Positions 9,807-21,576 of a DNA stretch of 64,000 nucleotides are shown piece by piece. The notes below the pieces were generated by a model. That model saw nothing but the letters and a program-made list of their open reading frames with translations. It was not told the DNA's origin and searched no databases. The DNA comes from Gymnopus androsaceus JB14 (lineage: Eukaryota; Basidiomycota; Agaricomycetes; Agaricales; Omphalotaceae): assembly GCA_009733575.1 (NCBI GenBank), contig ML769467.1:90702-154701 (forward strand), read 5' to 3'. Position numbers and translations under genes: made by a program. Position 1 is the stretch's first letter. Every line of letters starts with the position of its first letter.

Positions 9807-11351
9807 CTACCACACACGATAACCATGCAACGCTTTTTTCCATCGGGTTCTGCGCGCCGCTACTAATGCCTCTTTTGCTTTGGGATCCATTCCATCCAAA
9901 ATATCAACGTCGTTGCGGAAGCCATTCTCCACAAAGCGGGACAGCGCGGCAGCAGAATACTGGGTTATCGAGTACCGGTTTCCACCGGGCTGAATGGGAA
10001 GATTTGAATGTACGATCAGGGCAGAAGGGAGGAGAATTGTACAACCTGGAGGGAAACGAACAATCAACCCCAAGTTCCACAAGACTAATTCGCCACTGCA
10101 TGTGCTATTGAATGGCCCCAAAGAAGTAACAGCACAGCTGGCAGGAGCTCGGTTGTGGGAATCAATATGAATATCTGTGATGGATTGTGGTCCGAAATTG
10201 ATAGTAGTCGCCGCGAAAACCGATTTATCAAAGTTCCGCCGGAGAGAAGGTTTCCAACGGCGCAAAGCCTCATCGTTTTCCTTGAATTCCTGATACATGC
10301 TGGGGCAGTATCGCTTGTAAGAGGCGTTCGCAATGCCGGAGAGGCGTTGGACTGCAGGATTGGCGAGGATGGAAGTCAGGACCCTGAAATTGCGTATGCT
10401 GTGTTGTGTGTTGGAAGGTTCCACCTATGGGGTTAGATTAATATCATGGGATAGCAAAAGTAAGAGGAAAGGTACCTGTCCGCCGCCATGTGAATAACCA
10501 ATGGCCTCCGCTGCAAAGTTCCCCCGACTATGGTCCAACTGGTCTGGGCGGAAGTTGCAAGAGACCCTACCTTTCTCAATTACCAGTGCAGCTTCTGCGT
10601 GAACCTTTGGCCAGTTGGGATTGTGAGGAGCGCCAATGAGGTGAACCATCCCACGTCTGGACCTATCGCAGAGAACGACGTTATGCCTGATTAGGGAAAA
10701 AAGGAAAACAAACAATCGCACGCGTCAATGTATAACAGTGATGGATGAAAAGTCGAAAACTCACGACCCGTCCCAGTCCAGGTAGCGCATCCAGGGAAGC
10801 CCAAAGATTTCCTCGCATGACAGTCCGGCATACTCTTCAAATCCAGTTTTCCGGACTCCCTGCCAGCCAGTACTCAACACTGGCATGGTAGCCGCATCGT
10901 AGTCAAGAGTTATGACCTCAGCCTCGTTGCAGTGACGCTCGCCGATTGATTTACTGTAAGGCTCACTGCCCCTGGCTTTTGTGCGTTTCTCAAGGCGTCG
11001 ATGTTTTTTATACGCTTGCTTCTGAAGTGTTTTGTGATCAACTGATTTGCGTTTAAGACTATCTATACCGGTACGTTCGTGATCAAGGGAGGATGAGTCA
11101 GATTCGGAATCAGTGAGTTCAGGCAGATCGCCCTCGAAATATATTCCATGCATCCCATTGCCAGTAATTTCGTCATCTAAATCCTCCAACTCCTCTGCGC
11201 ACAAGTCTTTCTCTGAGCGTGGCGCTGTTGAATCGTCGGATTCATACCCCCTCTCCTTGTGAGCTTGGAAAAGTGATTCAAGGTCTATATTCAAGATAAC
11301 CGCCTTCTGGAATGTGACCTTGATGTGGCGAGAGGAATTAGGAGGCCCCAT
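9807..11351 (-). CDS. TET/JBP-family 2OG-Fe(II) dioxygenase
   Basis: Three exons (11351-10765, 10686-10476, 10424-9807) join in frame to 471 residues without a stop. The N-terminal 195 residues are acidic and basic low-complexity with a coiled region. The second exon contains the AEALIEKGRVSCNFRP-like region (here AEAALVIEKGRVSCNF). The third carries the double-stranded beta-helix core: the iron-binding H-x-D in ITDIHIDSHN, the strand LVLWNLGLIVRFPPGCTILL, the distal His in IVHSNLPIQ, and the 2-oxoglutarate Arg in RYSITQY. This matches the agaricomycete TET/JBP class known to travel with KDZ transposons; family members oxidise 5-methylcytosine or thymine in DNA. It is divergent from the KDZ transposase across 439 bp. 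All expected metal and cofactor residues are present, so the enzyme may be active. Confidence 0.88.
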
Positions 11352-11790
11352 AGTCTAAAAAAGGTGGTAATTAGCGTAGAATAGGGGTAGGACAAAAAAC
11401 CAGTGAAGAAGGAATGAGAGCCATGGCTCAGCAATGCCTATGTTCGACTTGTTACCGTAAAGCTTTCTTCACCGCCAGAGACGGCAGCAAATAAACAGCT
11501 TGGCATAGACGGAATCTCAGGCGAGAGGAAGGCTGGTTGCTCAAAAAAAAAGTGAAGAACAACGAAACTTACCTTGAGCGGACGATTGTTATTACGGGAC
11601 CACTATGGATACAGAAACCAGGAAGAGAGGCAACAAGTTGGTGTGGCCCAAGGCCTGGTTGAGTTCAAGTGAAGGTGAAAGTTCGGAAGAAGAATCAACA
11701 GAACGTGAATCATTATGATTCACGTGGCACAAATGGCGTCACGCGCTATTTACGTTTACTTTTTGCATTCCATTCAGTTCACTTATTTCG
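11352..11790. promoter_or_regulatory. Shared divergent promoter region of dioxygenase and transposase
   Basis: These 439 bp separate the two start codons (11351 minus, 11791 plus). No other gene is visible. The arrangement implies that expression of the DNA dioxygenase and of the transposase is driven from a common region. No specific box could be identified with confidence. Confidence 0.5.
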
Positions 11791-14700
11791 ATGCCAAACA
11801 TGGTCAAGATTCAAAAAATCAGCCTTGAGGATTTGGTTAAACCCTCCGTATCCACCCCATTGACCCATCGACCTTCCAAAGCCAGGTCCGGAGGAAATTC
11901 CTCAGCAGCAACAGGCTCCCCAGTATCATCTACTTCTTCCTCAGCTCGCGCGAAGCAGTCAACATCTGCTGGTTCATTAATCTTCAATGCTGCAAAGCCA
12001 AAGGCTCTAAAGCTAGATTTCCCAGACCTTGCATCCTCCGTGAGGGAGGAAGCACGCATCATTTTGGAGATTGACGAGTTGTCGAAAGACGGGCGTCGGG
12101 TCAATAAACGCCCCTTGGATGTCAGCGACCTATCACCTATAAAGAGAAGGCACGAGGGACTTGCCGGGGGCCGTTTGCTTGTTTCCAAGGAGCACTCTGA
12201 CAGTGACTTGAGCGAAACTCTGCTAGGGATCCTTCGTGATTTCAGTGACCAGGGGTTTCAATTGGTCCCCGACTCCCGGGGAATTCCGGACGTCCAGACA
12301 CTCATCGCTGCAGCTACGGGGACACGGAGTCGAAGGAGATACCTGATGTCTGTAAGTGCTTCCGTTTGATTTTGTTTTGACTCGGACAAAATTATGTTAT
12401 TTTTCCGCAGGACCAACCTTTGCTTGAATGGAGACCTTTTGCCAATGAATATCTCGCGGAGATGATTCGCAATGAAGGGAGGGGAGACAGTGACATTGAG
12501 CTGTGCTATCGCTGCAGTGAAGGAGCTCCACTGTACAGGTGTCTAGATTGTTTTGCGGAAGATCTCGTATGCGCTAAATGCTGTCGCGAGCTTCACATGG
12601 ATAGACCTTTGGACAACGTAGAGGTTAGTAATATTCAAAAATGGGCTATATTGATATTGATTTAATAGCAGAAATGGAATGGGATGTTCTTCGAACAAAT
12701 TCGGCTCCGTGACCTTGGAATATTCGTTCAACTAGGTCATTGGGCATTGGAACGTTGTGGCAATCCCAGATTTATCGACGGTTTTACTGTGATTCACACC
12801 AATGGAATCCACAGTGTGCTTCTGGCTTATTGCGATTGCCCTGGACGGCGTGCTGCGGGCGAATGGCGGCAGCAACTACTGCGCCGCCGTTGGTTCCCTG
12901 CTACTCACATAGACCCTCGAACTGCGGCAACGTACCAAGTCTTGAACACCTTCCATGTCCTTACTCTGCAAGGAAAGGTGACAACGTACGACTTCTACGC
13001 TGGACTGGAGAAATTGACCAATAATGCGGGTTTAGGGGATACCAAGGTTAGCTGCGAAAGACGATGTTTTCTATTTAATTTAATTTTTGCCACCTAGGAT
13101 CAATACAAATCGTTCTTGCGTATGATAAGAGAATGGAGACATCTAAAGATGGCCAAACGCTCTGGGCGCGGTAATGACTCAGAACGCGCACTGTCGGAGA
13201 CTTGTACAGGTGAAATGGGCATAGCTTGCATAGCGTGTCCACGTCCAGGTGTGAATCTGCCCAAGAACTGGCAAGACGCACCTAAAAGTGAACGGTGTGT
13301 ACAGAGCCTTGGTTGCCAATCCGTACTGATGGTATGAACTATAGATTTCTCTACTATCTCTTCCTAGCAATCGACGCATGCTTTCGTCTGAAGAGACGTG
13401 TAGTGTCCTCGGAGAAACGCGATCCTGATCTGGACGTGGGTGGGTCGTACTTCACCGAGGACGAGCCTTTTAGGCATTTCCTGTTGGGTGTAACAGACCA
13501 AAGAGAGGTGAGATTTCATTAGAATTCCGAGTATTCTCGCCACTGAGCAAAAAGTACAGATGTCCACCTGTACTGGGCTGGTGGCATTGGATCATGCCAA
13601 CACGAAATATTCCAGGGGTTACGCTACTACTGGCGTAGGAGTGGGTGTGTGCGCCCGTCACGAATTTATACAAAGGAACAGTGCAGTAGATCTACAGAAG
13701 GGAGAACGGTACGCAATAGTTTGTTTATTTGTTGTTAATCTCATTTTATCTTTGACTAGGTACGCGAACATGGAATATGCCTACACATCGCTGCTACGCC
13801 ACCATGACTCCTCACTCAAGAAAGTCACATCATACGACATCGTTTGCCAGTGGTCAAAAAACCTGATTTCACGAGTCAAGGCCCTTCCCTCACTTGTTCG
13901 AACCGATCTTGAGCAACAGGACACGCGTTTTGTCATCCCGAAACTTCATATTCACGGTCATCAGGTGTCATGCCAGCTGGGATACTCGCTGAACTGGCTA
14001 CCGGGCGCTGCGCGAACAGATGGTGAAGGTATCGAGCGTCCATGGGCTCATATGGGTCCCATTGCAACCAGTACTCGCGATATGGGTCCCGGAGCACGGC
14101 ATGGAACCATAAACGACCATTTCGGGCATTGGAACTGGGTTAAGCTGACGCGATTGGGTGAGCAACACCATAGGAATTCAGATTAGTACGGGATACTTAT
14201 CTATGTGGCTATTATAGGGACACTGCTGCGGAAACGTATGAAGACGGCCGTAGATGAACACTGTGTTCACAAAGAAGAGCTAAAGGCCTTCACAGAAGGG
14301 CGTGGTGGGGACGCAGAAGCTTGGTTGAAGACAATATCAGAGTGGGAGGAAGATCAGGAACGACCGGCAGGAGAAAGGGCTGGTTCTTTGAATCCCTATG
14401 AGATGCCAAAGGGGGGTACGTCTGTTTAGTCCTATTAGTCAGAAAAGTCATAAATCTAATGGGTTCTATAGGCATGAGTGAAAGCGAAGTCCGGTTGAAG
14501 TTAACAGAGCAGGAAGGGAAGCGCGCGGAGGAAGGGACTTTTTCCCTGCACGCCGTTGGACCCAGCGCGTTAATGGCACAACTGCTTGAGGTCCAAGAGC
14601 TCCAGTAAGTTGTGAAGTTGTGGCGGTGTTTGACTAAGGACTGACGGTAGAGATATTGCAGACGACAACTGAAACTGGACGTGGCTGCGAAATCTTTCGA

Positions 14701-15910
14701 AACGGCAGCCCAGAAGACGGTCCTGGTTGAACGACGAACCAAAATCATGCGGTTACTCAGTCGTTTGTGCGCAATTCAGCAAATTTACATGCCAGCTGCT
14801 ATAAAATTCCTATCGGATCGACAAGCCAGCGAATCTACCCCAGAACACGCAGAAGACGTGCCCATTATGTTCCCATCCGACCTTCCCATTTCCCAACGCT
14901 GTGAACCCGGTTGCCGCGTTGATTTGACCTCATGTGAAGAGCAGATGCGAGATGCTCAGCTCCGGGCTGCGTTGCTCAACCTCCGAACTCACCTGCATAT
15001 GAAAAGTCGGCTTTTGACTTATCGAACGACAAACGTGAAAGCACAGGGGATGGTAGTGAAATCGCAAACTATATTCAAACGTAACCAATGACAAATTGAT
15101 CTGGATACGGCGAAATATCAGGATGCCTGGCAAGCCATGAAAAAGCTCCGAGGGAAAGATAATGTGGGGTGGAGGAAACTGAAGGCAAGGGATGTGAGAA
15201 GAATGGATGGAGGAGAGGATAAGGCAGTGGGGATACAATGCAAATGGCTTGGGAAGAAGAAGATGGAGGCGTTGAGAGCGGAGGCAAAGGAGGATGCAGG
15301 AAACACTGCAGCTTCAAGTGAAGACGATTCTGATGAGGATAGATCGGATGATACGGGAGGGAATATACAGAACAAGCTGAAGAAGGCCCGTGCTACGGTG
15401 GGCGAAGGTAGAAGGCACGTTTTGTGGATCTGGATGGAGGGTGGAACTGGCGAAGTCGTCGATCAGCAAGTACTGGAGGATATCGTACGAGTCGAATGGT
15501 GTAAATCACATGCGAGATCAGCGAGATGGGGGGAGGAAATCAGACTATTATCTGCTGAGATGGAGCGATGTTTAGCAACGCTGGAGTATAACGCAAAGGA
15601 ATGGGAGTGTCGAATGGAGTACTGTGGACCCCTGGCCGCTGGAAAGGACGCGACACATGCGGAGGGGGTTCGAGCTTATGCCTTTTCGCAAGCTAACATG
15701 TATCGTCGGATCGCCGAAGGTTTCCGGGCAGTTTGAGGAGTCCTTCATGAGGAAAGAGGTTCGTTTGAGGTGGCGGAAGATGATGAAGGTGAAAGAACGG
15801 CTCCAGGGGATAATGATGATGAGATGGATGGAGCATCGGAGGATGAGGAGGAACAACAAGCAGAGGTTGATGGGTGGGACGATATGGCTGATATACCCGA
15901 GGGGATTTAG
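11791..15910 (+). pseudogene. KDZ transposase, 10 exons, two in-frame TGA stops
   Basis: Exons 11791-12351, 12411-12623, 12672-13046, 13098-13294, 13345-13507, 13560-13708, 13760-14157, 14218-14415, 14472-14604 and 14662-15910 join in phase to about 1,210 codons. After a disordered head comes a CxC2-type cysteine cluster (CYRCSEGAPLYRC, CAKCCREL), followed by the KDZ-associated region with FTVIHTNGIHSV. The transposase core has GLVALDHANTKYSRGYATTG, LQKGER/YANMEYAY, SYDIVCQWSKN, KLHIHGHQ and RTDGEGIERPWAHM. The acidic tail ends in DDMADIPEGI. Stops TGA at 15089-15091 and 15734-15736 lie in the same frame as their surroundings, and each would be Arg (CGA) with one C-to-T change. Either stop truncates the C-terminal region, so the gene is probably inactive, although the catalytic core precedes both. 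Confidence 0.88.
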
Positions 15911-16131
15911 TTGTATTCAGAGCGCTTAAATAGAGATAATACTTTTTTGGTCTTTTGGAGCGCTTAAGTTAACTTGCTAATCGAAGCGCTCAAATCAAAA
16001 GAGGCATACCGCATTTGGTACTTAATGTGTGACTACCTAAGGGTTATGCATGGCAGGATGTCAGGCTTATGCACGGCACAGAGGTTATGCACGCAGCCAG
16101 TTAGTAGGTATCATATGTTAAGTACAGCGGG
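15911..16131. repeat. KDZ right subterminal repeats
   Basis: A GAGCGCTTAA-like word occurs three times (about 15919, 15958, and inverted at 15985). A GGTTATGCA[CT]G-like word occurs three times (about 16042, 16063, 16083). Short clustered repeats just inside the inverted repeat are usual transposase binding sites. Their role here is inferred. Confidence 0.5.
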
Positions 16132-16190
16132 CACTTGCCCCGTTACTTTGCATTATAGCGTTTAGGGAATTTACCTGCGTACTTTGCATT
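16132..16190 (-). repeat. KDZ element terminal inverted repeat, right
   Basis: This is the reverse complement of 76-134 with 52 of 59 identical bases. It includes the duplicated ACTTTGCATT word at both ends of the arm. It ends 20 bases before the element border at 16210. Confidence 0.85.
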
Positions 16191-16210
16191 GTGACCACAA
16201 CCACGGGTGC

Positions 16211-18572
16211 CAAACTCAATACAGCACAACTGTTAAAGTTCTCCACTCTGATCGAGGGGGAGAATTTCTCAGTAACGAATTCACGGCATATCTGGAACGT
16301 ATTGGGACACAACGACATCTCACGGTACACGACACCCCAGAACACAATGGTATAGCAGAACGCGCACATTGAACCTTGCTTAATGCAGTTCGAAGTCTTT
16401 TGATCTCATCAGGACTCCCAAAATGGCTTTGGGGATTCATGATGAAATACGCGGTATATGTTTGGAACAGGATGCCAAAGAAAGCCATTCAAATGGCCAC
16501 TCCATACGAGAAACGGTTTGGTATTAAACCGGACATTACTAATCTTCGAATCTTCGGCAGCATTGTTTATGTTAAACGAGAAAAGGAACCCGGCAAATTG
16601 GAACCACAGGCCCAGGAAGGACGCTGGATAGGACTCGAACCCGAATCGAATGGTCACTACATTTACTGGCCAACACGTCACACTGTCACAACAGAAAGGA
16701 ACGTAGTCTTCTCTGACAGGCAGACCCAACCCGTTGAAGGGGAGGATGGAAATTGGGGAAATTTAGAAACATCGGTCACCGAGTTGGAACAGCCTGTCAT
16801 ACCAGTTCCAGAAGAAATCACTGAACCAATTGCACCAGACGAAGTATCTGGGAAACGAGTCAGACGACCCACCAAGAAGATCAGGGATGTCATTGAAGGG
16901 CTTGGAGAAGGAAGTGATGAGTTGCGACATCTTACCGCATCTCTAGGTCAGGTAACATCAGAAATCGAATCTGATCCTTTATCTGTTGCAGAAGCTATGC
17001 AACGACCTGACAGTTCCAAATGGTATGATGCCATGAAGGACGAAATCTCCAGACTCCAGGAGCGTGGAACCTATACAATTGTCACTCCACCTCCAGATGC
17101 CAATATTCTCACATCCAAATGGGTCTATTGGACCAAGAAGGATGAACGAGGTCACATTACAGGACATCAAGCTCGTCTTGTTGTACGTGGATTTAATCAG
17201 ATCCCAGACGTTGCCTACTTCCCAGACGAAACTTTCGCATCTGTCGCGAAACTTTCGCATCTGTCGCGAAACTTTCGCATCTGTCGCGAAACTTGCATCA
17301 GCCCGTGCTATACTCAGCATTGGAGCTGAGAAGAGCATGATTATTCACCAAATGGACATGAAATCTGCCTACCTTTACGGGAAATTGGACGACAACGAGC
17401 GCATTTTTATGAAGGCACCTCCAGGCATTGATATAGGGGTAAAACCAGGTCAAACCTTACGGCTTAAACTCGCACTTTACAGACTTAAACAAGCCGGTCA
17501 ACGATGGTACATGCGTTTCAGGGAAATCATGACCCAACTCGGGTTTAAACGGTCTGATTTTGATCACGCTGTTTTCTATTGCACTAATCCCTTCACCATC
17601 ATTTTTATACATGTTGACGACATGACATTGGTTACCGAAACCCTGGCCATCATGGAGAAACTAAAGAAAGATATTGGGGCAATAATCGAAGTTGTTGATT
17701 CCGGAGAAATCCATTGGCTACTTGGGATCGAGATCCGAAGATCTCTCCATAATAGGATGATTCACCTATCCCAGCGGTCATACATTGACGCCATACTCTC
17801 TTGCTATGGATTCTCGGATATAAAGCCACTCTCTATTCCCTTCGATCCCCACATCCACCTCACCAAAGACCAATCACCCAAAATGGTTGAGGATATTGCT
17901 TTCATGCGCGACAAACCCTACAGAGAGGCCCTTGGTGCTCTCCAGTACTTATCCGTCGCTACAAGACCTGACATCACGTATGCAGTCTCTATCCTTGCTC
18001 GCTTTTCACAAAACCCCGGCATCACTCATTGGAATGGTGTACGCCGTGTCTACGCCTATCTCAAATACACTCGAGACTTTTGGCTCAGTACAAGCAACCA
18101 GGAAACAGTCCAAGGCTATACGGATGCGGATGGTATGTCCCAAGAAGATTGACATGCTATTTCCGGGTACGTTTTTATGTTGAATGGTGGAGCAGTATCT
18201 TGGCCGTCAAAACAACAAAATACCATTTCTTTATCCACCACGGAAGCCGAGTATATTGCTTTGACCCATGCGGCAAAGAAAGCGATCTGGCTTAGAAATC
18301 TTTTGTCGGAAATCTTTGGTCCAATTACTCATGCGATCTCCATCATGTCAGACAATCAGTCCGCCATTGCATTGGCGAAGGATGATCGTTTTCACGCTAG
18401 GACCAAACACATCGATATCCGATACCACTTCATCCGCTACGTCATCGAGGAAGGTAAAATTCGTCTTACATACTGCCCTACCGAAAACATGACGGCAGAC
18501 ATCTTCACCAAAGCCTTACCTTCGATGAAAGCCAAACACTTCGCAGCATCCATGGGATTAGCAAAGGTTTGA
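16211..18572 (+). pseudogene. Ty1/copia pol: integrase C-part, reverse transcriptase, RNase H
   Basis: The integrase continues with LHSDRGGEF (catalytic Asp) and EHNGIAERAH (catalytic Glu). Then comes the reverse transcriptase: SKWVYWTKKDERG, HQMDMKSAYLYGKL, and the active-site strand FIHVDDMTLV. RNase H follows (GYTDADG, STTEAEY, MSDNQSAIALA, KHIDIRYHF). Lesions are TGA at 16370-16372 directly after the integrase Glu motif, a 40-bp tandem expansion at 17231-17290 that shifts the frame in the reverse transcriptase, and TGA at 18150-18152 in the RNase H. Both stops sit where Arg (CGA) is expected. The gene is also cut by the KDZ insertion at 58/16211, so it is dead several times over. Confidence 0.92.
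17231..17290 (+). repeat. 20-bp perfect tandem triplication in copia reverse transcriptase
   Basis: ACTTTCGCATCTGTCGCGAA occurs three times head to tail without a mismatch. A single unit fits the usual copia sequence (ETFASVAKLASARA). The two extra units add 40 bases, which is not a multiple of three, and shift the frame. Confidence 0.95.
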
Positions 18573-18579
18573 AGGGGAG

Positions 18580-18922
18580 TGTTGGAATATCAAAGGTAAA
18601 TATATCTTATTGAACTATACATGGAATGCTTTCTCGTAGTCTCCACTTGTTTGTATCACCATCCCATGCACTCCACTGTTATCGTCTCGCAGACTCCACT
18701 CTGTCTCTCGCCGTATCCACTTACTCTCTCGCAGTACCCACTTTACCGTATGGACAGTAGCCACAAGCATTCACGCAGTAGCCACCTGCCCGATATATCG
18801 TTTGTACTTAGGACTGTATATAAACTTAGGTACCGTACCCTGTAATAACACCGTCGTCTCCCCATCGATCTGTGTGATCGTTACTACTAAGTCCTGTGTG
18901 GACTTACTGCTACTACTTCCCA
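18580..18922 (+). repeat. Copia 3' LTR
   Basis: It starts TGTTGGAATATC right after the polypurine tract. A TATA-like GTATATAAACTT lies at about 18818, followed by a pyrimidine-rich R/U5-like segment. The end is placed at TTCCCA (18922) by weak complementarity to the start (TGTTGGAA). The right border could be some bases off because the 5' LTR is outside the window. Confidence 0.7.
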
Positions 18923-18943
18923 TTTAGGAACGTAACTCTAATA

Positions 18944-18990
18944 ATCTTGAGTAATATTCTGAAGATACTGGGAGACTCTATATAAATTCT
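18944..18990 (-). pseudogene. 47-bp fragment of a heme peroxidase exon
   Basis: These bases match 23219-23265, part of an exon-intron junction of the peroxidase gene at 22172-24202, at about 40 of 47 positions. The match is lost on the left just outside the copia LTR. It looks like a remnant of a duplicated peroxidase gene into which the retrotransposon inserted, or a truncated duplication. Confidence 0.6.
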
Positions 18991-19138
18991 TTCTCAGTGG
19001 TGGATGTCAAACTTTCGACTTTTGACATGCAATTCTGTCAATAATGGTCTGACTTGACTACAACCAACTACAACACTACATGGTACTATGTAGGGCCTCT
19101 AATACAAGGGAAAAAGAGTTCCAGATGTGCTGGGTCAC

Positions 19139-21576
19139 TCAAGAATAATAACAGCCTGGTACTGGCTCTGCGACCTCTCCACTTGAGAAGCTGATATGTG
19201 CTGCAACCTCCCCTGAATCATTATGATCACCATTACAAGAGACCACACCCCACTTTAATGGCTTCAGACAGTCGGAACCATCCTCTGGTGGATGGCAGGC
19301 AGCAGCAATAGCAGCACTGCAGCTGCCTGCCAGTGGTATATCACAATCAAGGTGTTTGAAGTACCCAACTGCAAGAGCACTCAGGATAAGGGAGGCTGCA
19401 ACAATGGATGTAAATATCATCCCCAATGGAGAGAAACCACAGCTGATAATACTATTCTCAATATCAACATCATTTCCATCCCAATAAGTGACTGCAACAA
19501 GAAAAATGCTCTGTGACACAAGCCAGTGTAAAAGAGCTGAGTAGGCCATAAGCGGGATGCCAAAACGGTATGGTATTTGGAGGAAGTATGTTGACCGCTG
19601 GTTACCACGGGGTTGTGAGACCCGAAGAGGTTTGCGAGAGTGTGCATATGAAGACCATTCAAGTGCAAGGAAAAGTTTGGTGCATAGACTGTTGAAAACA
19701 AGATATATGATGGAAAGAATGATTTGTGGAGAGTTTGAAATAAGCACTGATACAAGGAGAGCACCATACCCCTGTCTTGGTAGGCCCCATGTAATGATGT
19801 ATTCAGACTGTGCTTTGCCAATGCCAAACTGCCAGAGGGATGAAAACCCCTCATTGAAGCCCTTGTGCTGCAGCTCACTGGTAGCATATACTAAAAGGCC
19901 AATGACAATGGAAATAGCACCAAAAAAGCTGTGTGAAAGTTAAATCTTATACTAAAGAATTACTGAGGTAAGTACTCACAGGGAAGCAGTGATTTTCCAA
20001 TGTTGCCAACTGGCAATATTCATCCATTTAACTCTTTGTGGGTTATATTGGATTGGCAAAGACTCTGATGCTGGATGTTGGCCTTTGTTGTGATCCTTGA
20101 AATGATTTTGTGACACCAAACACATTTCCTTTGTGTGTGGCTGAGGATGGTCCATAAAAGAGGCTATTGCATCTCCAACAGTCACCAGGGGATGATCCTT
20201 CATCTTGGTGGCGACAATGACCATGCATATGACCTTTACAATATTGAAGAAGATGACAATGATAAGGAGGGGGAGGTTGAATTGAAGCTGACATCTGGGA
20301 GCAATTGCTTCACTAAGGCAATAATCAACCGATATCTGCAAGGCTTTAAACCCTCCATTTGGAGTCTGAATCTGCCAATTAGAGGCATTAATTGTGCGCC
20401 ATTGGCTATCGCAAGGGATGTCTTCAACGGCACCATCGATTTCATGTTCGCAAATCCATTCAAATGAAACATCGGAATTAAAACCACCGAAAATAAAAAA
20501 TCCACTGTTGTTAGTAGAATTTCCGACAACGACCAGATTGCGACGATCTGAGAGAAAATCAACTGCATAGGCTTGAAGGCAATCAGATGCACTCAAAAAT
20601 CCCCAATTGGAAATTTCGAATTGTGCACCTTCTGGACAATTAGTGCTGGTGACAGAGCAATCCAAGTCCAATGTTCCGTTATTTTTGGGAATATGTTCCA
20701 CATCTGGTCCTTGTGCCAAGTAGACGACATAGTCATTGGCACTTAGGGTAGAAAAGAAGGAGGAGTTGTAACTAGCCTGTAAATGAGTATAGATTCTCCT
20801 GATTATAGAACGATGCCTACAAAAGATGAAGAGGGATGGAGGCAGCAGAGAGCAAGATCCATACCAACCGTTTCCAGCGGCTTGTATACTTCAAATTGCC
20901 TATGCTCTGCAAACCAATATCAAGCCAAAATCCTCTCTCATGTGCTTCATCAACTTCCATCCGTGTGGGAGCACTTAGACTCTGCAGAACATAGTTACTG
21001 GCCCCAAGCAATAGAGTACTGAGGACATTGATGCCCAGGTGTATACCAATGGCAAGGTGCTCTACTTTGTTGCAGTCCCCTTGAAAGACTATTCCGCTGC
21101 TGCTTCCTCCAGTTTTGTTAGTAGTGTATATCAATATGATGACATTGATCAGGAGAACACAGCTAGCCTGGAATGTTGCTATCCATGCTCCAAAATGCCA
21201 ACCCGTAGGCATGCGTGAACGCAGGTCAATAATCTTCTTTTTCCACCAACGATACCCGCCCGGGAGTGGTTCAGTTTCAGAGAAACCATACTTATAATGC
21301 AAATGGCCTAGATCATTAGGTATGAGGGTTTCCTCATCCAGCAGGGCAGTTTGGGACTCTCTTCCCCCATCTGAGTGCCTGTTCTTCCAGCGACCATTGA
21401 GAGAAGTGACACCATGTCCTTCTTTGGAGTTGTCTGCTGTAGAAACAGATATATAAGAGGACTTGGACTGTAGTACTCGAAGCGGAAAGCTAAGATGCTA
21501 CATTAATTTAAAAAAACAAGGGACAAGGCATGGTAACCAGTTTCATACCTTGCAATACTAGACATTTCACTGGCAT
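19139..21576 (-). CDS. DUF6536-type multi-span membrane protein
   Basis: The N-terminal domain has WHFGAWIATFQASCVLLINV (a membrane segment), FQGDCNKVEHLAIGIHLGIN, LLLGASNYVLQSLSAPTRM and GFWLDIGLQSIGNL, the hallmarks of the fungal DUF6536 domain. Two introns then join in frame: HLF/YNSSFF near 20818-20775, and ASL/FFGAIS near 19982-19930. The C-terminal half has several membrane helices and NQRSTYFLQIPYRFGIPLM, which is characteristic of these proteins. The first exon is least certain. I place the start at 21576 (MPVKCLVLQ) joined across an intron to DNSKEGHG; a start at 21302 would still keep the domain. Function of the family is unknown. The protein appears intact. Confidence 0.8.

Larger units (their letters stand above)
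59..16210. mobile_element. 16.15-kb composite KDZ DNA transposon carrying TET/JBP and cargo genes
   Basis: The element is bounded by the 8-bp duplication CAAACTCA. It has near-terminal inverted repeats (76-134 and 16132-16190, 52 of 59 bases identical) and contains a KDZ (Kyakuja-Dileera-Zisupton) transposase gene at 11791-15910. Divergently from it lies a TET/JBP-type dioxygenase gene. To the left are a Pro-rich unknown gene, an RNase H1-N-domain gene, a further unknown gene and decayed KDZ pieces. Association of TET/JBP genes with KDZ transposons is established for agaricomycete genomes. The precise borders here come from restoration of the interrupted copia reading frame. The outermost 17-20 bases of the two ends are only weakly similar. 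With two nonsense codons in the transposase, this copy probably cannot move on its own. Confidence 0.88.
16211..18922 (+). mobile_element. Ty1/copia retrotransposon, right part with 3' LTR
   Basis: This is the continuation of the retroelement that begins left of the window, resuming at the second copy of the duplication. It holds the 3' part of pol, a polypurine tract GAAGGGGAG (18571-18579) and a 3' LTR. Gene order integrase before reverse transcriptase makes it Ty1/copia rather than gypsy. It was in place before the KDZ insertion. Confidence 0.88.
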
